A DNA stretch of 64,000 nt from Altericroceibacterium endophyticum (GTDB lineage: Bacteria > Pseudomonadota > Alphaproteobacteria > Sphingomonadales > Sphingomonadaceae): assembly GCF_009827595.1 (NCBI RefSeq), contig NZ_WTYT01000004.1:257317-321316 (forward strand), read 5' to 3'. Within the stretch, counting starts at the first letter, position 1; each line of letters begins with the position of its first letter. Shown piece by piece: positions 18,383 to 28,546 of the stretch. The notes under the pieces are model-generated. The model saw only the letters and a program-made list of their open reading frames with translations, had not been told where the DNA came from and did no database searches. The position numbers and the translations under genes are program-made.

Positions 18383-20497
18383 ATGACACAGCAGACTGAA
18401 CGCGCGGGCCTGCGCATTGCGCCCGAACTTGTCCGTTTCATCGAAGCGGATGCGCTGCCCGATAGCGGGCTGGAGGCCGAACGATTCTGGCAGGGACTGG
18501 CCGATATCTATGGCCGCTTTGCACCTGAGAATGAACGCCTGCTGGCACGCCGTGACGAGTTGCAGCAACGGATCGATCAATGGCATGGCGAGGCCGAGCA
18601 TGAGGCGCCATTTGGCCCCGATTATCACGCCTTCCTGAAGGACATAGGCTATTTGGTGGAGGAGCCCGCCCCCTTCACCATCGCCCCCACCCATGTGGAT
18701 GCGGAGATTGCCGAACTGGCCGGGCCGCAACTGGTGGTCCCTGTTCTCAATGCGCGCTTTCTGCTGAATGCCGCCAATGCCCGCTGGGGCAGTCTGTATG
18801 ATGCGCTTTACGGCACCGACGCGCTGGGCGATTTGCCCGCTGGTGCCGACTACGATCCGCAGCGCGGCGCGCGGGTGATCAGTTGGGCCAAACAGTTTCT
18901 GGATAATGCCGTCCCGCTCAAATCCGGCAGTTGGACCGATTTTGCAGGCGGGACGCCGGAACTGGCCGATCCCACGCAGCTCGTGGGGCGGCGTGATGGC
19001 AATTGGCTGCTGCGCCACCATGGCCTGCATATCGAAGTGGTGATCGATGACACCCACCCGATCGGCCGGAACGATCCGGCCCATATCGCGGATATTGAGC
19101 TGGAAGCGGCGCTTTCCACCATCGTCGATCTGGAAGATTCGGTGGCTGCGGTGGACGGGGCCGACAAACAGGCAAGCTATGCCAATTGGCTGGGCCTGAT
19201 GAAGGGCGATCTGGAGGCGGTGTTCGACAAAGGCGGGCGGACAATCACGCGCCGGCTGGAAGCGGACCGTATCTACAACACGCCCGATGGCGGCACCCTG
19301 ACCCTGCATGGGCGCAGCTTGTTGCTGGTCCGCAATGTCGGGCATCTGATGCGCACCCCGGCGATCACCATGCCCGATGGCCAGCACGGGTTTGAAGGCA
19401 TTCTGGACGCCGTCGTGACCAGTCTGATCGCCAGCCATGATCTGAAACATGAAGGGGCGATCCATAACAGCCGGACAGGCTCGATCTATATCGTTAAACC
19501 CAAGATGCACGGTCCGGAAGAAGCCGCCTTCACCAACCGGTTGTTCGATGCGGTCGAAGATCTGCTGGATCTGCCCCGCCACACGATCAAGGTCGGCGTG
19601 ATGGACGAAGAACGCCGCACATCGGCCAATCTGGCCGCCTGCATTGCCGAGGTGAAGGACCGGATCTTCTTCATCAACACCGGTTTCCTTGATCGGACGG
19701 GTGATGAAATTCACACATCGATGCAGGCTGGCCCCATGGTGCCCAAGGGAGAGATGAAAAACACCCCCTGGATCAAGGCCTATGAAGATCGCAATGTCCA
19801 GATTGGCCTTGCCTGCGGCTTTCGCGGCAAAGCGCAGATCGGCAAGGGCATGTGGGCCGCGCCGGACCGGATGGCCGACATGCTTGAGCAAAAAAGCGGG
19901 CACCCGATGAGCGGCGCCAACACGGCCTGGGTCCCCTCCCCCACTGCTGCGGTGCTGCATGCCACGCATTATCACCAGATCAATGTCAGTGAACGGCAGG
20001 AAGAACGCGCGCATGAGGCGATTGCATCGCTGGAGGACTTGCTGACCGTACCGCTGGCCACGGGCCGCAATTTCGCGCCGGATGATATCACGCGCGAGCT
20101 CGACAATAATGCGCAAGGCATTCTGGGCTATGTGGTGCGCTGGGTCGATCAGGGAATCGGCTGTTCCAAGGTTCCCGACATCAACGATATCGGCCTGATG
20201 GAAGATCGCGCCACCCTGCGGATTTCTGCCCAGTCACTTGGTAATTGGCTGCTCCACGGAATTTGCACCGAAGCAGATGTGGATGCCGCGCTGCTGCGCA
20301 TGGCGGCCAAGGTCGATGCGCAGAATGCCAATGATCCCTCCTATCGCCCGATGGCCGAGGCACCGCAGGACAGTCTGGCCTTTCAGGCAGCGCGCGCCTT
20401 GGTGATGGAGGCTGCCGAGCAGCCCAATGGCTATACCGAACCGCTGCTGCACCGCTTCCGCGCCGAAGTAAAAGCACGCCGCCAACAGCCTGCGTGA
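18383..20497 (+). CDS. glcB: Malate synthase G (704 aa)
   Basis: Condenses glyoxylate and acetyl-CoA to malate (glyoxylate and glycolate use). Length is that of the single-chain G isoform (about 720 aa). Conserved segments are [17 protein letters not shown] (Mg2+ site), [56 protein letters not shown] and [19 protein letters not shown], the last containing the catalytic acid region. Translation is probably coupled to glcG (3-nt gap). A long open frame on the opposite strand mirrors this gene's codon bias and is not a gene. Confidence 0.97.
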   Translation: MTQQTERAGLRIAPELVRFIEADALPDSGLEAERFWQGLADIYGRFAPENERLLARRDELQQRIDQWHGEAEHEAPFGPDYHAFLKDIGYLVEEPAPFTIAPTHVDAEIAELAGPQLVVPVLNARFLLNAANARWGSLYDALYGTDALGDLPAGADYDPQRGARVISWAKQFLDNAVPLKSGSWTDFAGGTPELADPTQLVGRRDGNWLLRHHGLHIEVVIDDTHPIGRNDPAHIADIELEAALSTIVDLEDSVAAVDGADKQASYANWLGLMKGDLEAVFDKGGRTITRRLEADRIYNTPDGGTLTLHGRSLLLVRNVGHLMRTPAITMPDGQHGFEGILDAVVTSLIASHDLKHEGAIHNSRTGSIYIVKPKMHGPEEAAFTNRLFDAVEDLLDLPRHTIKVGVMDEERRTSANLAACIAEVKDRIFFINTGFLDRTGDEIHTSMQAGPMVPKGEMKNTPWIKAYEDRNVQIGLACGFRGKAQIGKGMWAAPDRMADMLEQKSGHPMSGANTAWVPSPTAAVLHATHYHQINVSERQEERAHEAIASLEDLLTVPLATGRNFAPDDITRELDNNAQGILGYVVRWVDQGIGCSKVPDINDIGLMEDRATLRISAQSLGNWLLHGICTEADVDAALLRMAAKVDAQNANDPSYRPMAEAPQDSLAFQAARALVMEAAEQPNGYTEPLLHRFRAEVKARRQQPA

Positions 20498-20521
20498 CAA
20501 TTACGTAGCAAATTACACTTG

Positions 20522-20560
20522 CTCCCCACCCGCCAACGCGCAAGACTGGCGGGTGGGGAG
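20522..20560 (+). promoter_or_regulatory. Perfect 14-bp hairpin covering the MFS gene ribosome binding site
   Basis: CTCCCCACCCGCCA (20522-20535) and TGGCGGGTGGGGAG (20547-20560) are exact inverted copies with an 11-nt loop. No T-run follows on either strand, so it is not an ordinary terminator. The right arm contains the GGGGAG that serves as ribosome binding site for ATG 20567, so the hairpin would block initiation unless opened. Confidence 0.65.
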
Positions 20561-20566
20561 AGAAGT

Positions 20567-21883
20567 ATGCCAGCCTATAATGGATTATCACCAGCACGCA
20601 GCTGGTGGGCGGTTGCGGTGTTTACCGTCGCGCTGATGTTCAATTATCTTGACCGGCAATTGCTGACGCTGCTGGTCACGCCGATCAAGGCCGATCTTGG
20701 TCTGTCGGACACCCAGATCAGCCTGCTGGTCGGCTTCGCTTTCGTGCTGTTCTATGTCCTCGCCGGCATTCCGGTGGCGCGGCTGGTCGATCGCGGCCCG
20801 CGCAAATGGATCATCGGTTTCGGCATAGCCTTCTGGAGCCTGATGACCGCCTGTTGCGGGCTTGCCAGCAATTTCTGGCAATTGACGCTGGCCCGCATGG
20901 GCGTGGGTGTGGGCGAAAGCTGCAATGCCCCGGCTACCTACTCCATGACATCGGATATGTTTCCACGCGATAAGCTGGCCCAGCCGATTTCGGTGATCGG
21001 CATCGGCACCGTGGCGGGCAGCGGTCTGGCGCTGCTGATCGGCGGCTGGCTGATCACCTGGCTGACCGATATCGGCCCGCAAACATTTCCGCTGATCGGC
21101 ACGCTGCGGCCTTGGCAGATGACCTTCCTGATCGTTGGCCTGCCCGGTGTCCTCTGGGCATTGGTGCTGCTGGCCACCGTGCCCGAGCCACCCCGCCGCG
21201 AAAGCGCCGGGGCGCAGACGCCCAGTTTTCTTGCCACGATGCGCTTTATCGGCAGTTTTCGCGGCACCTATGCGCCGATGTTCATCGCCAATGGGGTCAA
21301 GGCAATGCTGAGCTTCGGCACCGCTGTCTGGTCCCCCGCCTTTTTTGAACGGCAGTTTGGCTATGCACCCGGCGCGCCCGGGCCGATCCTCGGGATCATT
21401 TCGCTCATCGTCTCCCCCATCGGGCTGATCCTGGGTGGCTATCTCGCCAATCGGATGGCCGCAGCGGGATACAGGGATGCGAATATGCGGATGGTGTTTT
21501 ACGTCACCATTCCGCTGATCCCGGTGGCCGTTTTGTATCCGCTTCTGCCGCAAGCTTGGATGGCCTATGCTGCGGTTGGCCTCTCGCTCTTCCTCGGCTC
21601 ACTGGGCGCAGGCCCCGCCAATGCCGCTGTGCAGGCGATTACGCCGGGGCGGATGCGGGGCACGGTAACAGCGATCTATATCGCGATCTTCAATGTGCTT
21701 GGTTACGGCCTCGGCCCATTGGTGATCGCCCTGCTTTCAGACAATCTTTATGGAACCGCCAATCTCGGCTTTTCCATGGCGACCACCGCAGCCGTGCTCG
21801 GTCCGGTGGGACTGGTGCTCGCATGGGTGGCTTTGCGCCCCTATGGTAGCGCAGTGGATGCCGCCGAAGCGCGCGGCGATTGA
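20567..21883 (+). CDS. MFS transporter, spinster-type (438 aa)
   Basis: Major facilitator superfamily protein with 12 predicted helices. FNYLDRQLLTLLVTPIKADL and VDRGPRKWIIGFGIAFWS (the loop 2-3 motif) are characteristic of the spinster-like MFS group common in sphingomonads. GVGVGESCNAPATYSMTSD matches helix 5. Substrate unknown; placement after glcB could mean a dicarboxylate or an aromatic acid, but this is weak. ATG 20567 follows GGGGAGAGAAGT, part of which is in the hairpin above. A TTG at 20519 in frame lies before the hairpin and is not preferred. The dehydrogenase gene follows after 16 nt. Confidence 0.9.
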   Translation: MPAYNGLSPARSWWAVAVFTVALMFNYLDRQLLTLLVTPIKADLGLSDTQISLLVGFAFVLFYVLAGIPVARLVDRGPRKWIIGFGIAFWSLMTACCGLASNFWQLTLARMGVGVGESCNAPATYSMTSDMFPRDKLAQPISVIGIGTVAGSGLALLIGGWLITWLTDIGPQTFPLIGTLRPWQMTFLIVGLPGVLWALVLLATVPEPPRRESAGAQTPSFLATMRFIGSFRGTYAPMFIANGVKAMLSFGTAVWSPAFFERQFGYAPGAPGPILGIISLIVSPIGLILGGYLANRMAAAGYRDANMRMVFYVTIPLIPVAVLYPLLPQAWMAYAAVGLSLFLGSLGAGPANAAVQAITPGRMRGTVTAIYIAIFNVLGYGLGPLVIALLSDNLYGTANLGFSMATTAAVLGPVGLVLAWVALRPYGSAVDAAEARGD

Positions 21884-21899
21884 AGGAAAGGCGACGAAT

Positions 21900-22730
21900 A
21901 TGACCACCATCGCAATCATCGGCGCCGGCGCCATGGGCTCGGGCATCGCTGCAAGACTCAGCGAAAATGACTGCCGCGTGCTGACCAATCTGGACAGACG
22001 CAGTGAAGCCAGCCGCCAGCGTGCCGCGCAGGCAGGAATGGAGGATGTGCCGTTGGAGGCTCTGGCAGAAGCCGAGCTGATCCTCTCTATCATCCCCCCG
22101 GTGGAGGCCGGAGAAGTGGCCGACCGGCTCACTCCGCTTCTATCCGGCCCGAATGCCCCGCTGTTTTGCGATGCCAATGCAATCGCGCCTGAAACGGCGA
22201 AGGACCTCGCCGCGCGCATTTCTGGGATGGGCGGCGCTATGGTGGATGGCGGGATCATTGGTGCCCCGCCCCGCGCCGATTATGATGGCCCGCGCCTTTA
22301 TGTTTCGGGCGGCGAAGCCGGGCATCTGGCAAAGCTGGGCGATTACGGCCTGGATGTGCGCGTTCTGGATGGTCCGATCGGCGCGGCCAGCGCGCTGAAA
22401 ATGTGTTATGGCGGCATCAATAAGGGCATTATCGGACTCACCACCGCACTGCTGCTGGCGGCGGAGCGGCACGGCGCGGGCCCTGATTTACGCAAGGAAT
22501 TCGGCATTTCGCAGCAACATCTGCTGGAAAGTTCACGCCGCACCATTCCGCAAATGTACCCCAAGGCCTATCGCTGGGATGGGGAAATGGCCGAGATCAG
22601 TTCTTTTCTCAGCAAAGATGACCCGGCTGCCGCAAAAATCTGGGAAGGTCTGGCAGAATTCTTTACCGATCGTGCCGCTGCGCATGAAGATGGCGTGGAA
22701 CTCGCTGCACTGGAGCAGCTTTTGAAATGA
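21900..22730 (+). CDS. NAD(P)-dependent dehydrogenase, 6-phosphogluconate/3-hydroxyisobutyrate DH-like (276 aa)
   Basis: Beta-hydroxyacid dehydrogenase-type oxidoreductase. The N-terminal Rossmann motif is IIGAGAMGSGIAARL (6-20). The C-terminal domain, SALKMCYGGINKGIIGLT with the catalytic-type Lys, resembles DUF1932 dehydrogenases. GAAGGAAAGG precedes ATG 21900; the frame is open further upstream but that part overlaps the MFS gene. Operon position after the MFS gene suggests import and oxidation of the same hydroxy acid; the substrate is not visible. Confidence 0.85.
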   Translation: MTTIAIIGAGAMGSGIAARLSENDCRVLTNLDRRSEASRQRAAQAGMEDVPLEALAEAELILSIIPPVEAGEVADRLTPLLSGPNAPLFCDANAIAPETAKDLAARISGMGGAMVDGGIIGAPPRADYDGPRLYVSGGEAGHLAKLGDYGLDVRVLDGPIGAASALKMCYGGINKGIIGLTTALLLAAERHGAGPDLRKEFGISQQHLLESSRRTIPQMYPKAYRWDGEMAEISSFLSKDDPAAAKIWEGLAEFFTDRAAAHEDGVELAALEQLLK

Positions 22731-22769
22731 TACGGTCCATCACCGGCCGTTCAGAGGGAAATTGAGCAC

Positions 22770-24056
22770 ATGCATGCGGGCGGTAGCGAGGGACTGACTT
22801 CATTCGACATGGCCGCAGGGGTAGTGGTTGCCTCGGCCCTGCTCGGCTGGTTCAACCATCATTTCCTCAAACTGCCGCATGTCATCGGGCTGACCGTGAT
22901 GGGGGCCCTTGCATCGGCTGGCCTGCTGCTGGTCAATGCGTTCGTGCCCGGTATCACCCTGGACGATACGGTCGCGAATTTTCTCTCCAGTCTCAATTTC
23001 ACCAACACGCTGCTCAACGGCATGCTCAGCTTCCTGCTCTTTGCGGGCGCATTGCATGTTCCGCTCGACCGGTTACGGGCGGATTGGCTGCCCGTATTGC
23101 TGCTATCGACCGTGGGCGTCATCGTTTCCACCGCGCTGATCGGAGTGATCGGCTGGGGCCTTGGCATGGTGGCCGGACTCGGCATCGCTCCGATCTGGTA
23201 CTTCGTATTCGGCGCACTGATTTCCCCGACCGACCCCGTCTCCGTTTTGGGCGTACTCAAGGAAAAGCAGGTTGATGAGGCGCTGCAGGCAACTGTCGCG
23301 GGGGAAAGCCTGTTCAATGACGGCGTGGGTATCGTCATTTTCACAATTTTGCTGGGCGCGGCGATTACAGGGCAGGACTTCTCTTTCACAGAAGGCGCAA
23401 GGCTCTTCGCGCTGGAGGCAGGCGGCGGGATTGCCGTGGGGCTCCTCTGCGGCTGGCTGGGCTTCCGGGCAATGCGCAGCATGGATGATTACAGCCTGGA
23501 AGTGCTGATTACCCTGGCGGTGGTCATGGGCGGCTATGCGCTGAGTTCCTCGCTCCACGTTTCCGGACCGCTGGCCATGGCGGTGGCCGGGTTGTTGATC
23601 GGCAATTACGGTGTGACCTATGCGATGAGCGACATCACCCGCGACTATGTGATCAAATTCTGGGAATTGATCGATGATCTGCTCAATTCCGCGCTGTTCC
23701 TGCTGATCGGGCTGGAAATGATCGCGCTGGTCCCCGGCGGGCCGCATTTCTCGGTCGCCTTGCTGGCTATTCCGGTGGCCCTGATTTCCCGCGCGCTGGC
23801 CATCTCCGCCTCCACCCGCCTGGTGCCCAGCGCCGAACCCAAGGCGGAGGGCGCGCGCAAGGTTCTGTGGTGGGGCGGATTGCGCGGCGGCATATCCATC
23901 GCGCTCGCGCTCTCGCTGCCCGCCGGGACCACGCGCGATTTGATCCTGGCGGCCACATTTGGCGCGGTGCTGTTTTCCGTGCTGGTCCAGCGCGCCACGC
24001 TGGACCGTTTCCTTACCCGCCCCGATCCGTCAGAAGTGCCGCCAACCCTGCATTAG
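22770..24056 (+). CDS. Na+/H+ antiporter, CPA1 family (NhaP-like, 428 aa)
   Basis: Inner-membrane cation/proton antiporter with 11-13 helices. The ion-binding signature SPTDPVSVLGVLKE and the downstream ESLFNDGVGIVIF (ND pair) are the CPA1 hallmarks. ALALSLPAGTTRD near the C-terminus also fits. It has no long cytoplasmic C-terminal domain. It begins 39 nt after the dehydrogenase and converges with the next TonB receptor. Confidence 0.92.
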   Translation: MHAGGSEGLTSFDMAAGVVVASALLGWFNHHFLKLPHVIGLTVMGALASAGLLLVNAFVPGITLDDTVANFLSSLNFTNTLLNGMLSFLLFAGALHVPLDRLRADWLPVLLLSTVGVIVSTALIGVIGWGLGMVAGLGIAPIWYFVFGALISPTDPVSVLGVLKEKQVDEALQATVAGESLFNDGVGIVIFTILLGAAITGQDFSFTEGARLFALEAGGGIAVGLLCGWLGFRAMRSMDDYSLEVLITLAVVMGGYALSSSLHVSGPLAMAVAGLLIGNYGVTYAMSDITRDYVIKFWELIDDLLNSALFLLIGLEMIALVPGGPHFSVALLAIPVALISRALAISASTRLVPSAEPKAEGARKVLWWGGLRGGISIALALSLPAGTTRDLILAATFGAVLFSVLVQRATLDRFLTRPDPSEVPPTLH

Positions 24057-24078
24057 AGGAAGCGAAAATTGGGCGAGA

Positions 24079-27000
24079 TCAGAATTCCTGCGTAACCCCC
24101 AGTTTCGCGGTGAAGCCCAATGGGCTGGCGGTGAAGGGATCGTAATTCTGGTCCAGCCGGGCGAAAGGTGGATACTGATCCAGCAGATTGACCAGCGCCA
24201 CGCTGATGCTGGTTCCGGTTTCCAGCACTGTGCGCCAAGTGGCATCCAGTGTGGTAAAACTACCGATGTCCTTGCCCGCCGTGACCGATACGCCGCCCAG
24301 AGCACTATTATTCGGCCCAAAGATCGCGGCCCCGCGCTGATCCTCATAGCCATCGACATAATTGAGCTGCAGCCGGAGGGACTGACGCCCCCACAGCGCC
24401 TGCAACCAGCCATAGCCCTTCCAACGCGGCAGCGGATAGGCGGTGGTCTGGTAATTCAGCTTGCCCGCCGCGTCGAAGGCAGATTGCACCTGCACCCCTT
24501 CCACCACCACATCACCGACGTCGTAATTGATCAGATAGGTGCCCGAAACGCCCAATTGCAGCGTCGCGGCGCCAAGCGGCTGATCATAGCTCGCATCGAA
24601 ATCGAGACCGGACGTGGTCACATCGGCGGAATTGACCGCATAGGTGGTCAGCCGCTCGACATTGGCAATGTTGCACGTCCCGCCGGCAAAGGTGAAGCGA
24701 TCCTGCAGCCCGGCATAGGCCGCGTCACCGCAATGCTCATCACCGCTGGCACCGAACATGGCGAACACGATTCCGCTGACCGGTTCGGCCTCGATTGCGC
24801 CCTCGAATTCATAGCGGTAATAATCGATGGAGGCATGGAAGCGCCCCTGATCGACGTCGATCCCGGCATTATAGGTGGTGGCGGTTTCTGGACTCAATTC
24901 ACGATTGGCCAGTACATCAACCGCACGCAGGCCCGATCCGATCAGCTCCAGCTTGACCAGCCCGGCACGCGTATTTTGCGGCGGTGGCCCACGAAATGTC
25001 GTACCGACACCGCCGCGCAGGGCCAGCCCATCAGCCACTTCGAAACGAATGCGCGCCTGCGGGTCGAAGGTCGAGCCGATGCCTGTGCCGTAATCCTCAT
25101 ACCGCGCCGAAAGCTGCGCCTGCAGGCGCTCCGTCACCGGCAATTGCAGCTCGGCGAACAACGCAAAGACATCGCTGGAGACATTCACGTCGCGGTCCGC
25201 CCCCAAAAAGCCGAGCGGGCCGACTTCACTGCTACAGGTCGCATCGGGATTGAGAATTGACCCCGGACAGGGATTTACCGCCAGATTGTTCTCCGCACTA
25301 TATTGGCGGACATAGCTTTCCCGCCGGTATTGCGCGCCCAATGCAAAGCCGACTGCTCCGCCCGGCAGCATCACACCGCTTTCCCCCGAAAGCTGCACAT
25401 CACCCACCCACTGGCTGGTATTCGCCCGGCGCGTGACGACGGTGTAGAAGCTGTCCACCACTGCGGCATCGTTGATCAGGCCCGCGCCGGGCGTGAGATC
25501 GAGCCCCAGCACATTATCCGCACCGGCATAGTTGGGATTGGCTTCCCCGGTGACCGCATTGGTGGCCGATCCGGTGGAGAAGGGATTGAAATAGACGCAG
25601 CCATCGCCGCCGGCGACGGCGGCAAGCTGATCTGCGCTCATGCCGGCCCGTGAAGCGGCCGTCGCATAGGTACAATTCGCCCCGCCAAAGCCCGCCAGCG
25701 CATTCTGAAGATAATCAACCAGCGAATCCGTACCCTGATAGTGCCGGTCATATTCGCTGTAGGTGACACCCGCCTTCAAATGCAGCGTGGAGGAAAAGTC
25801 ATGCGTCAGTTCGCCGGTGAGGCGGTACAGGTCCGAATTGCGATAGGACAGCGTCGCCCCGCGCTTATGATCATAGAGCGGATTACCCCCGGCGAGCAGC
25901 GGACGGAAGCGCACAGGGTAAGCCAGAGCGTCCGCGCTTGGCGGCCCGCCTTCATCCACCGAACAGCCGGCATCATCACCGAAGCGCGCGCAATAGTCCG
26001 CCAGCGCCGGTGCGTAACTCGGGATTACGAACAGGCCGCTGCCGCCATAAGCCGCCTCGGACGATGGCGAGATGGTCGGCAGATAGCTTGGTGATGTCGT
26101 CAGACGGGTGCTGGTATGGCCATAGAGCCCGGTCAGGCGCAGCTCGGTACGCGCGCCCAGCGGCAGCGTGATGTCGCCATAGAATTGATAACGATCCTCC
26201 GGCTCAACCAGATTGGTAAAACCAAGATAATTGCCAAAGCACAGATCACTTGCCGAGCCCTCGCTTGAGCGGAAACCACCCAGGCCTTCACACCCTTCAT
26301 CGGCGGTGAAGGACAGGCCTCCATCGGTCCCGTTAAAATCAAAATTGCCCGGATTGCCGCCACCGGAAAAACCGCCTTGCGGATTTTCCTCAAAGGACCG
26401 CATAGCAAAGCCGCGTTCCGTGGTACTCAGTTCGCTGCGCTGCTGATAGCCGCCCGAAAGGAAAAGCTGCACAGGCCCAAGTGATCCGCCCCAGCTGAGC
26501 GCTCCGGTCCAGTCACCATCCGAACCATCAATATAACGGTAATCGCCGGATGCACGGAAACCATCCTGATCACGCCTTGTGATGAAATTGACCACCCCGG
26601 CAATCGCGTCGGAACCATAAGTGGCCGCTGCACCATCCTTCAGCACTTCGACGCGCGCAAGCGCTTGAGCCGGGATCATATTCACATCCACCAGTGGCAG
26701 ATTGCCAGCGCCCGTGGCCACGATACGCTGACCATTCAGCAGCACCAGCGTTCGCTGGGGTCCCAGCCCGCGCAGATTGATCGAGGCCGACCCCTGATTG
26801 AATTGCGAGCGGCCATCGAATTGACTGGCATCACCCAGCACGCCTGCCGATGCCGGCAATTGCTTGGACAGGTCCATGATCGTGGGCGAACCGCGCTGTG
26901 CCAGATCCTCTTCGGTCAGCACGGTAAGCGGGGCGATTCGGCTCTCGGCAGCGGAATCGAGCAATGATCCCGTCACGACGATTTCAGGTGTTGCGCGGGT

Positions 27001-27114
27001 GGTCTGCGCCCCGGTTGACTGCGACGGTGCGTCTTCAGCGAATGCCGGTGCCCCGACGGCGGTTGCGGCCATCAATGCCGTGATGGAAGTTGCTGATCTT
27101 AAACGCAGAACCAT
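24079..27114 (-). CDS. TonB-dependent receptor, large (1011 aa)
   Basis: Outer-membrane receptor of the same broad type as the first one. A signal peptide covers about residues 1-26 (VGAPAFAED). The TonB-box/plug start is PEIVVTGSLL, with LVLLNGQRIV and AAATYGSDAIAGVVNFITRR in the plug. A long barrel contains many Cys pairs in extracellular loops, and the C-terminus ends in Phe. Substrate is unknown, and no enzyme or transporter gene shares its transcript. The GNAT gene on the same strand lies upstream by about 100 bp. Confidence 0.92.
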   Translation of the reverse strand: MVLRLRSATSITALMAATAVGAPAFAEDAPSQSTGAQTTRATPEIVVTGSLLDSAAESRIAPLTVLTEEDLAQRGSPTIMDLSKQLPASAGVLGDASQFDGRSQFNQGSASINLRGLGPQRTLVLLNGQRIVATGAGNLPLVDVNMIPAQALARVEVLKDGAAATYGSDAIAGVVNFITRRDQDGFRASGDYRYIDGSDGDWTGALSWGGSLGPVQLFLSGGYQQRSELSTTERGFAMRSFEENPQGGFSGGGNPGNFDFNGTDGGLSFTADEGCEGLGGFRSSEGSASDLCFGNYLGFTNLVEPEDRYQFYGDITLPLGARTELRLTGLYGHTSTRLTTSPSYLPTISPSSEAAYGGSGLFVIPSYAPALADYCARFGDDAGCSVDEGGPPSADALAYPVRFRPLLAGGNPLYDHKRGATLSYRNSDLYRLTGELTHDFSSTLHLKAGVTYSEYDRHYQGTDSLVDYLQNALAGFGGANCTYATAASRAGMSADQLAAVAGGDGCVYFNPFSTGSATNAVTGEANPNYAGADNVLGLDLTPGAGLINDAAVVDSFYTVVTRRANTSQWVGDVQLSGESGVMLPGGAVGFALGAQYRRESYVRQYSAENNLAVNPCPGSILNPDATCSSEVGPLGFLGADRDVNVSSDVFALFAELQLPVTERLQAQLSARYEDYGTGIGSTFDPQARIRFEVADGLALRGGVGTTFRGPPPQNTRAGLVKLELIGSGLRAVDVLANRELSPETATTYNAGIDVDQGRFHASIDYYRYEFEGAIEAEPVSGIVFAMFGASGDEHCGDAAYAGLQDRFTFAGGTCNIANVERLTTYAVNSADVTTSGLDFDASYDQPLGAATLQLGVSGTYLINYDVGDVVVEGVQVQSAFDAAGKLNYQTTAYPLPRWKGYGWLQALWGRQSLRLQLNYVDGYEDQRGAAIFGPNNSALGGVSVTAGKDIGSFTTLDATWRTVLETGTSISVALVNLLDQYPPFARLDQNYDPFTASPLGFTAKLGVTQEF

Positions 27115-27213
27115 TTTAGGCGTCCCCTTTTTTCAGCACCCTTTGCGATGGATGCGGGTGACAGTCAAATGGCTATCCTCTGTCACGATCCCCACTCCTC
27201 AGTGGAAAATCGG

Positions 27214-27816
27214 TCATTCGGGGGCTCGCTCAAACGTGCGCAGCCAATTTTGCAGAGGCTTGGTGCTTTCGCCCGCCTCCCCGTGCTCTTTCCAGTCGAG
27301 TTCGGTGATTAGGCCGGGTACCGGCGCATAGCCGCACCCGATCCAGAAGGAATCGAGGGGGCGGTAATTCTCGGGCCGCGCAGGATGATCATCGGCGCGG
27401 ATTACCGAGGCAAAGCAGGCTTGGCGCGCATCCGCCGCGAGCGCCGCCGCCTCTCGCTGGTCAAAAAAGGCATGACCGATCCCCTGCCCGCGATATTCGG
27501 GCAGCAGCACGCTCTCTCCGAAATAGAACAGCCGCTGCGTATCAAGCCCGGCACGCTCAAAGGGTGCACGAAAGGCTTCCTTCTGCGCCCACATCGGCGA
27601 TGCGGTGGCTGCGCCGACAAGTTTCACGCCATCAAAAGCACCGATCAACACGGCGCCGGGCGCAACCGCAAATTCGGCGAGATATTCCGCCTCATAAGCG
27701 GCATCACCATCGTAGAGATAAGGATAATCGGCAAAGACGCGGATGCGCAAAGCCGCGAGGTCTTCCAGCGCATCGGTAATTTCCGCCCCGCCAAGGCGGC
27801 AAATAATCACACTCAT
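27214..27816 (-). CDS. GNAT family N-acetyltransferase (200 aa)
   Basis: Acetyl-CoA-dependent acyltransferase fold. The acetyl-CoA-binding motif is YRGQGIGHAFFDQRE (about residues 109-123), preceded by the strand LFYFGESVLLPE. The acceptor is unknown. It lies about 50 nt after the GFA-family gene on the same strand and may be cotranscribed with it. Confidence 0.85.
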   Translation of the reverse strand: MSVIICRLGGAEITDALEDLAALRIRVFADYPYLYDGDAAYEAEYLAEFAVAPGAVLIGAFDGVKLVGAATASPMWAQKEAFRAPFERAGLDTQRLFYFGESVLLPEYRGQGIGHAFFDQREAAALAADARQACFASVIRADDHPARPENYRPLDSFWIGCGYAPVPGLITELDWKEHGEAGESTKPLQNWLRTFERAPE

Positions 27817-27867
27817 GGCCTTCCCTCCCGAAATTCGGTCACGCGGTTTCGCAACGGGCAGGAACGC

Positions 27868-28326
27868 TCAGCCATTCTCTGCCGTGTATTCCGCGATCAG
27901 TTCGAAATAGGCCTCCATGCTCGGAAACTCGGCATAGCTATGTTTTGCTGGCGTCGTCACCCAGGGTAACGCTTCATTGCGGCCCGTTTCGACAAAGGGC
28001 ACGAACCAGCTTGTATCATCAAGCAGGGTCGCGCGGATATTGACGAAGCCGGGGTCCGGCTCGATCCGCGTGAAGAGCCAGCTTTTGCACCAGTCGCAAT
28101 GATGATGGCGCAATTGCTCCCCATGCAGACCGCCGATCACCGTCGAACCTTCGATCACCGTCATACCGTCACTCGGCACTGCTGCCGAAAGCGAATAGGC
28201 GCTGGCAGTCATGCGTTGGCAACCGCGGCAATGGCAGACCGAGGTAATGATCGGCTTCTGCGTTATGCGAAACCGGACACGGCCACATCGGCAACCACCA
28301 TCCAAGGGTAGATCGGGCGAAGTCAT
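27868..28326 (-). CDS. GFA/CENP-V-fold zinc-binding protein (152 aa)
   Basis: Member of the GFA family (named for glutathione-dependent formaldehyde-activating enzyme), a small Zn-binding fold. Cysteine motifs in order are GGCRCGRVRF, CHCRGCQRM and CDWCKSWLF, giving the expected two zinc sites. The name does not prove formaldehyde activity. ATG 28326 follows GAGGGGG; the open frame extends 29 codons further upstream without family similarity. Confidence 0.85.
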   Translation of the reverse strand: MTSPDLPLDGGCRCGRVRFRITQKPIITSVCHCRGCQRMTASAYSLSAAVPSDGMTVIEGSTVIGGLHGEQLRHHHCDWCKSWLFTRIEPDPGFVNIRATLLDDTSWFVPFVETGRNEALPWVTTPAKHSYAEFPSMEAYFELIAEYTAENG

Positions 28327-28546
28327 GCCCCCTCTTACCGGCTCCAGAAGGCCTGACAACGGTATCTCGGGGAGGCTGAGGCATTCGGCGCCCCTTTGTG
28401 CAATGCGCAGCAATTGCCTTCATGCTGCTTTGATACTATAGCGCGCGCTGCGCCCCGGCCATCGTGCGCTTGCCGACTCGCTCGGCGCGTCCGCCAGCCG
28501 GGGCCGTGTTGTTTCCGCGCCACGATGCGCCAGCAGGATGATGCCC

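Noticed and set aside
18155-20116. 653-codon open frame on the minus strand opposite malate synthase G
   Set aside because: It is an exact antisense shadow of glcB, with no domain motif; GC-rich codon bias leaves the opposite strand open.
23959-25260. 433-codon plus-strand open frame across the end of the antiporter and the TonB receptor
   Set aside because: Antisense to the receptor for most of its length, low-complexity composition, no motif.
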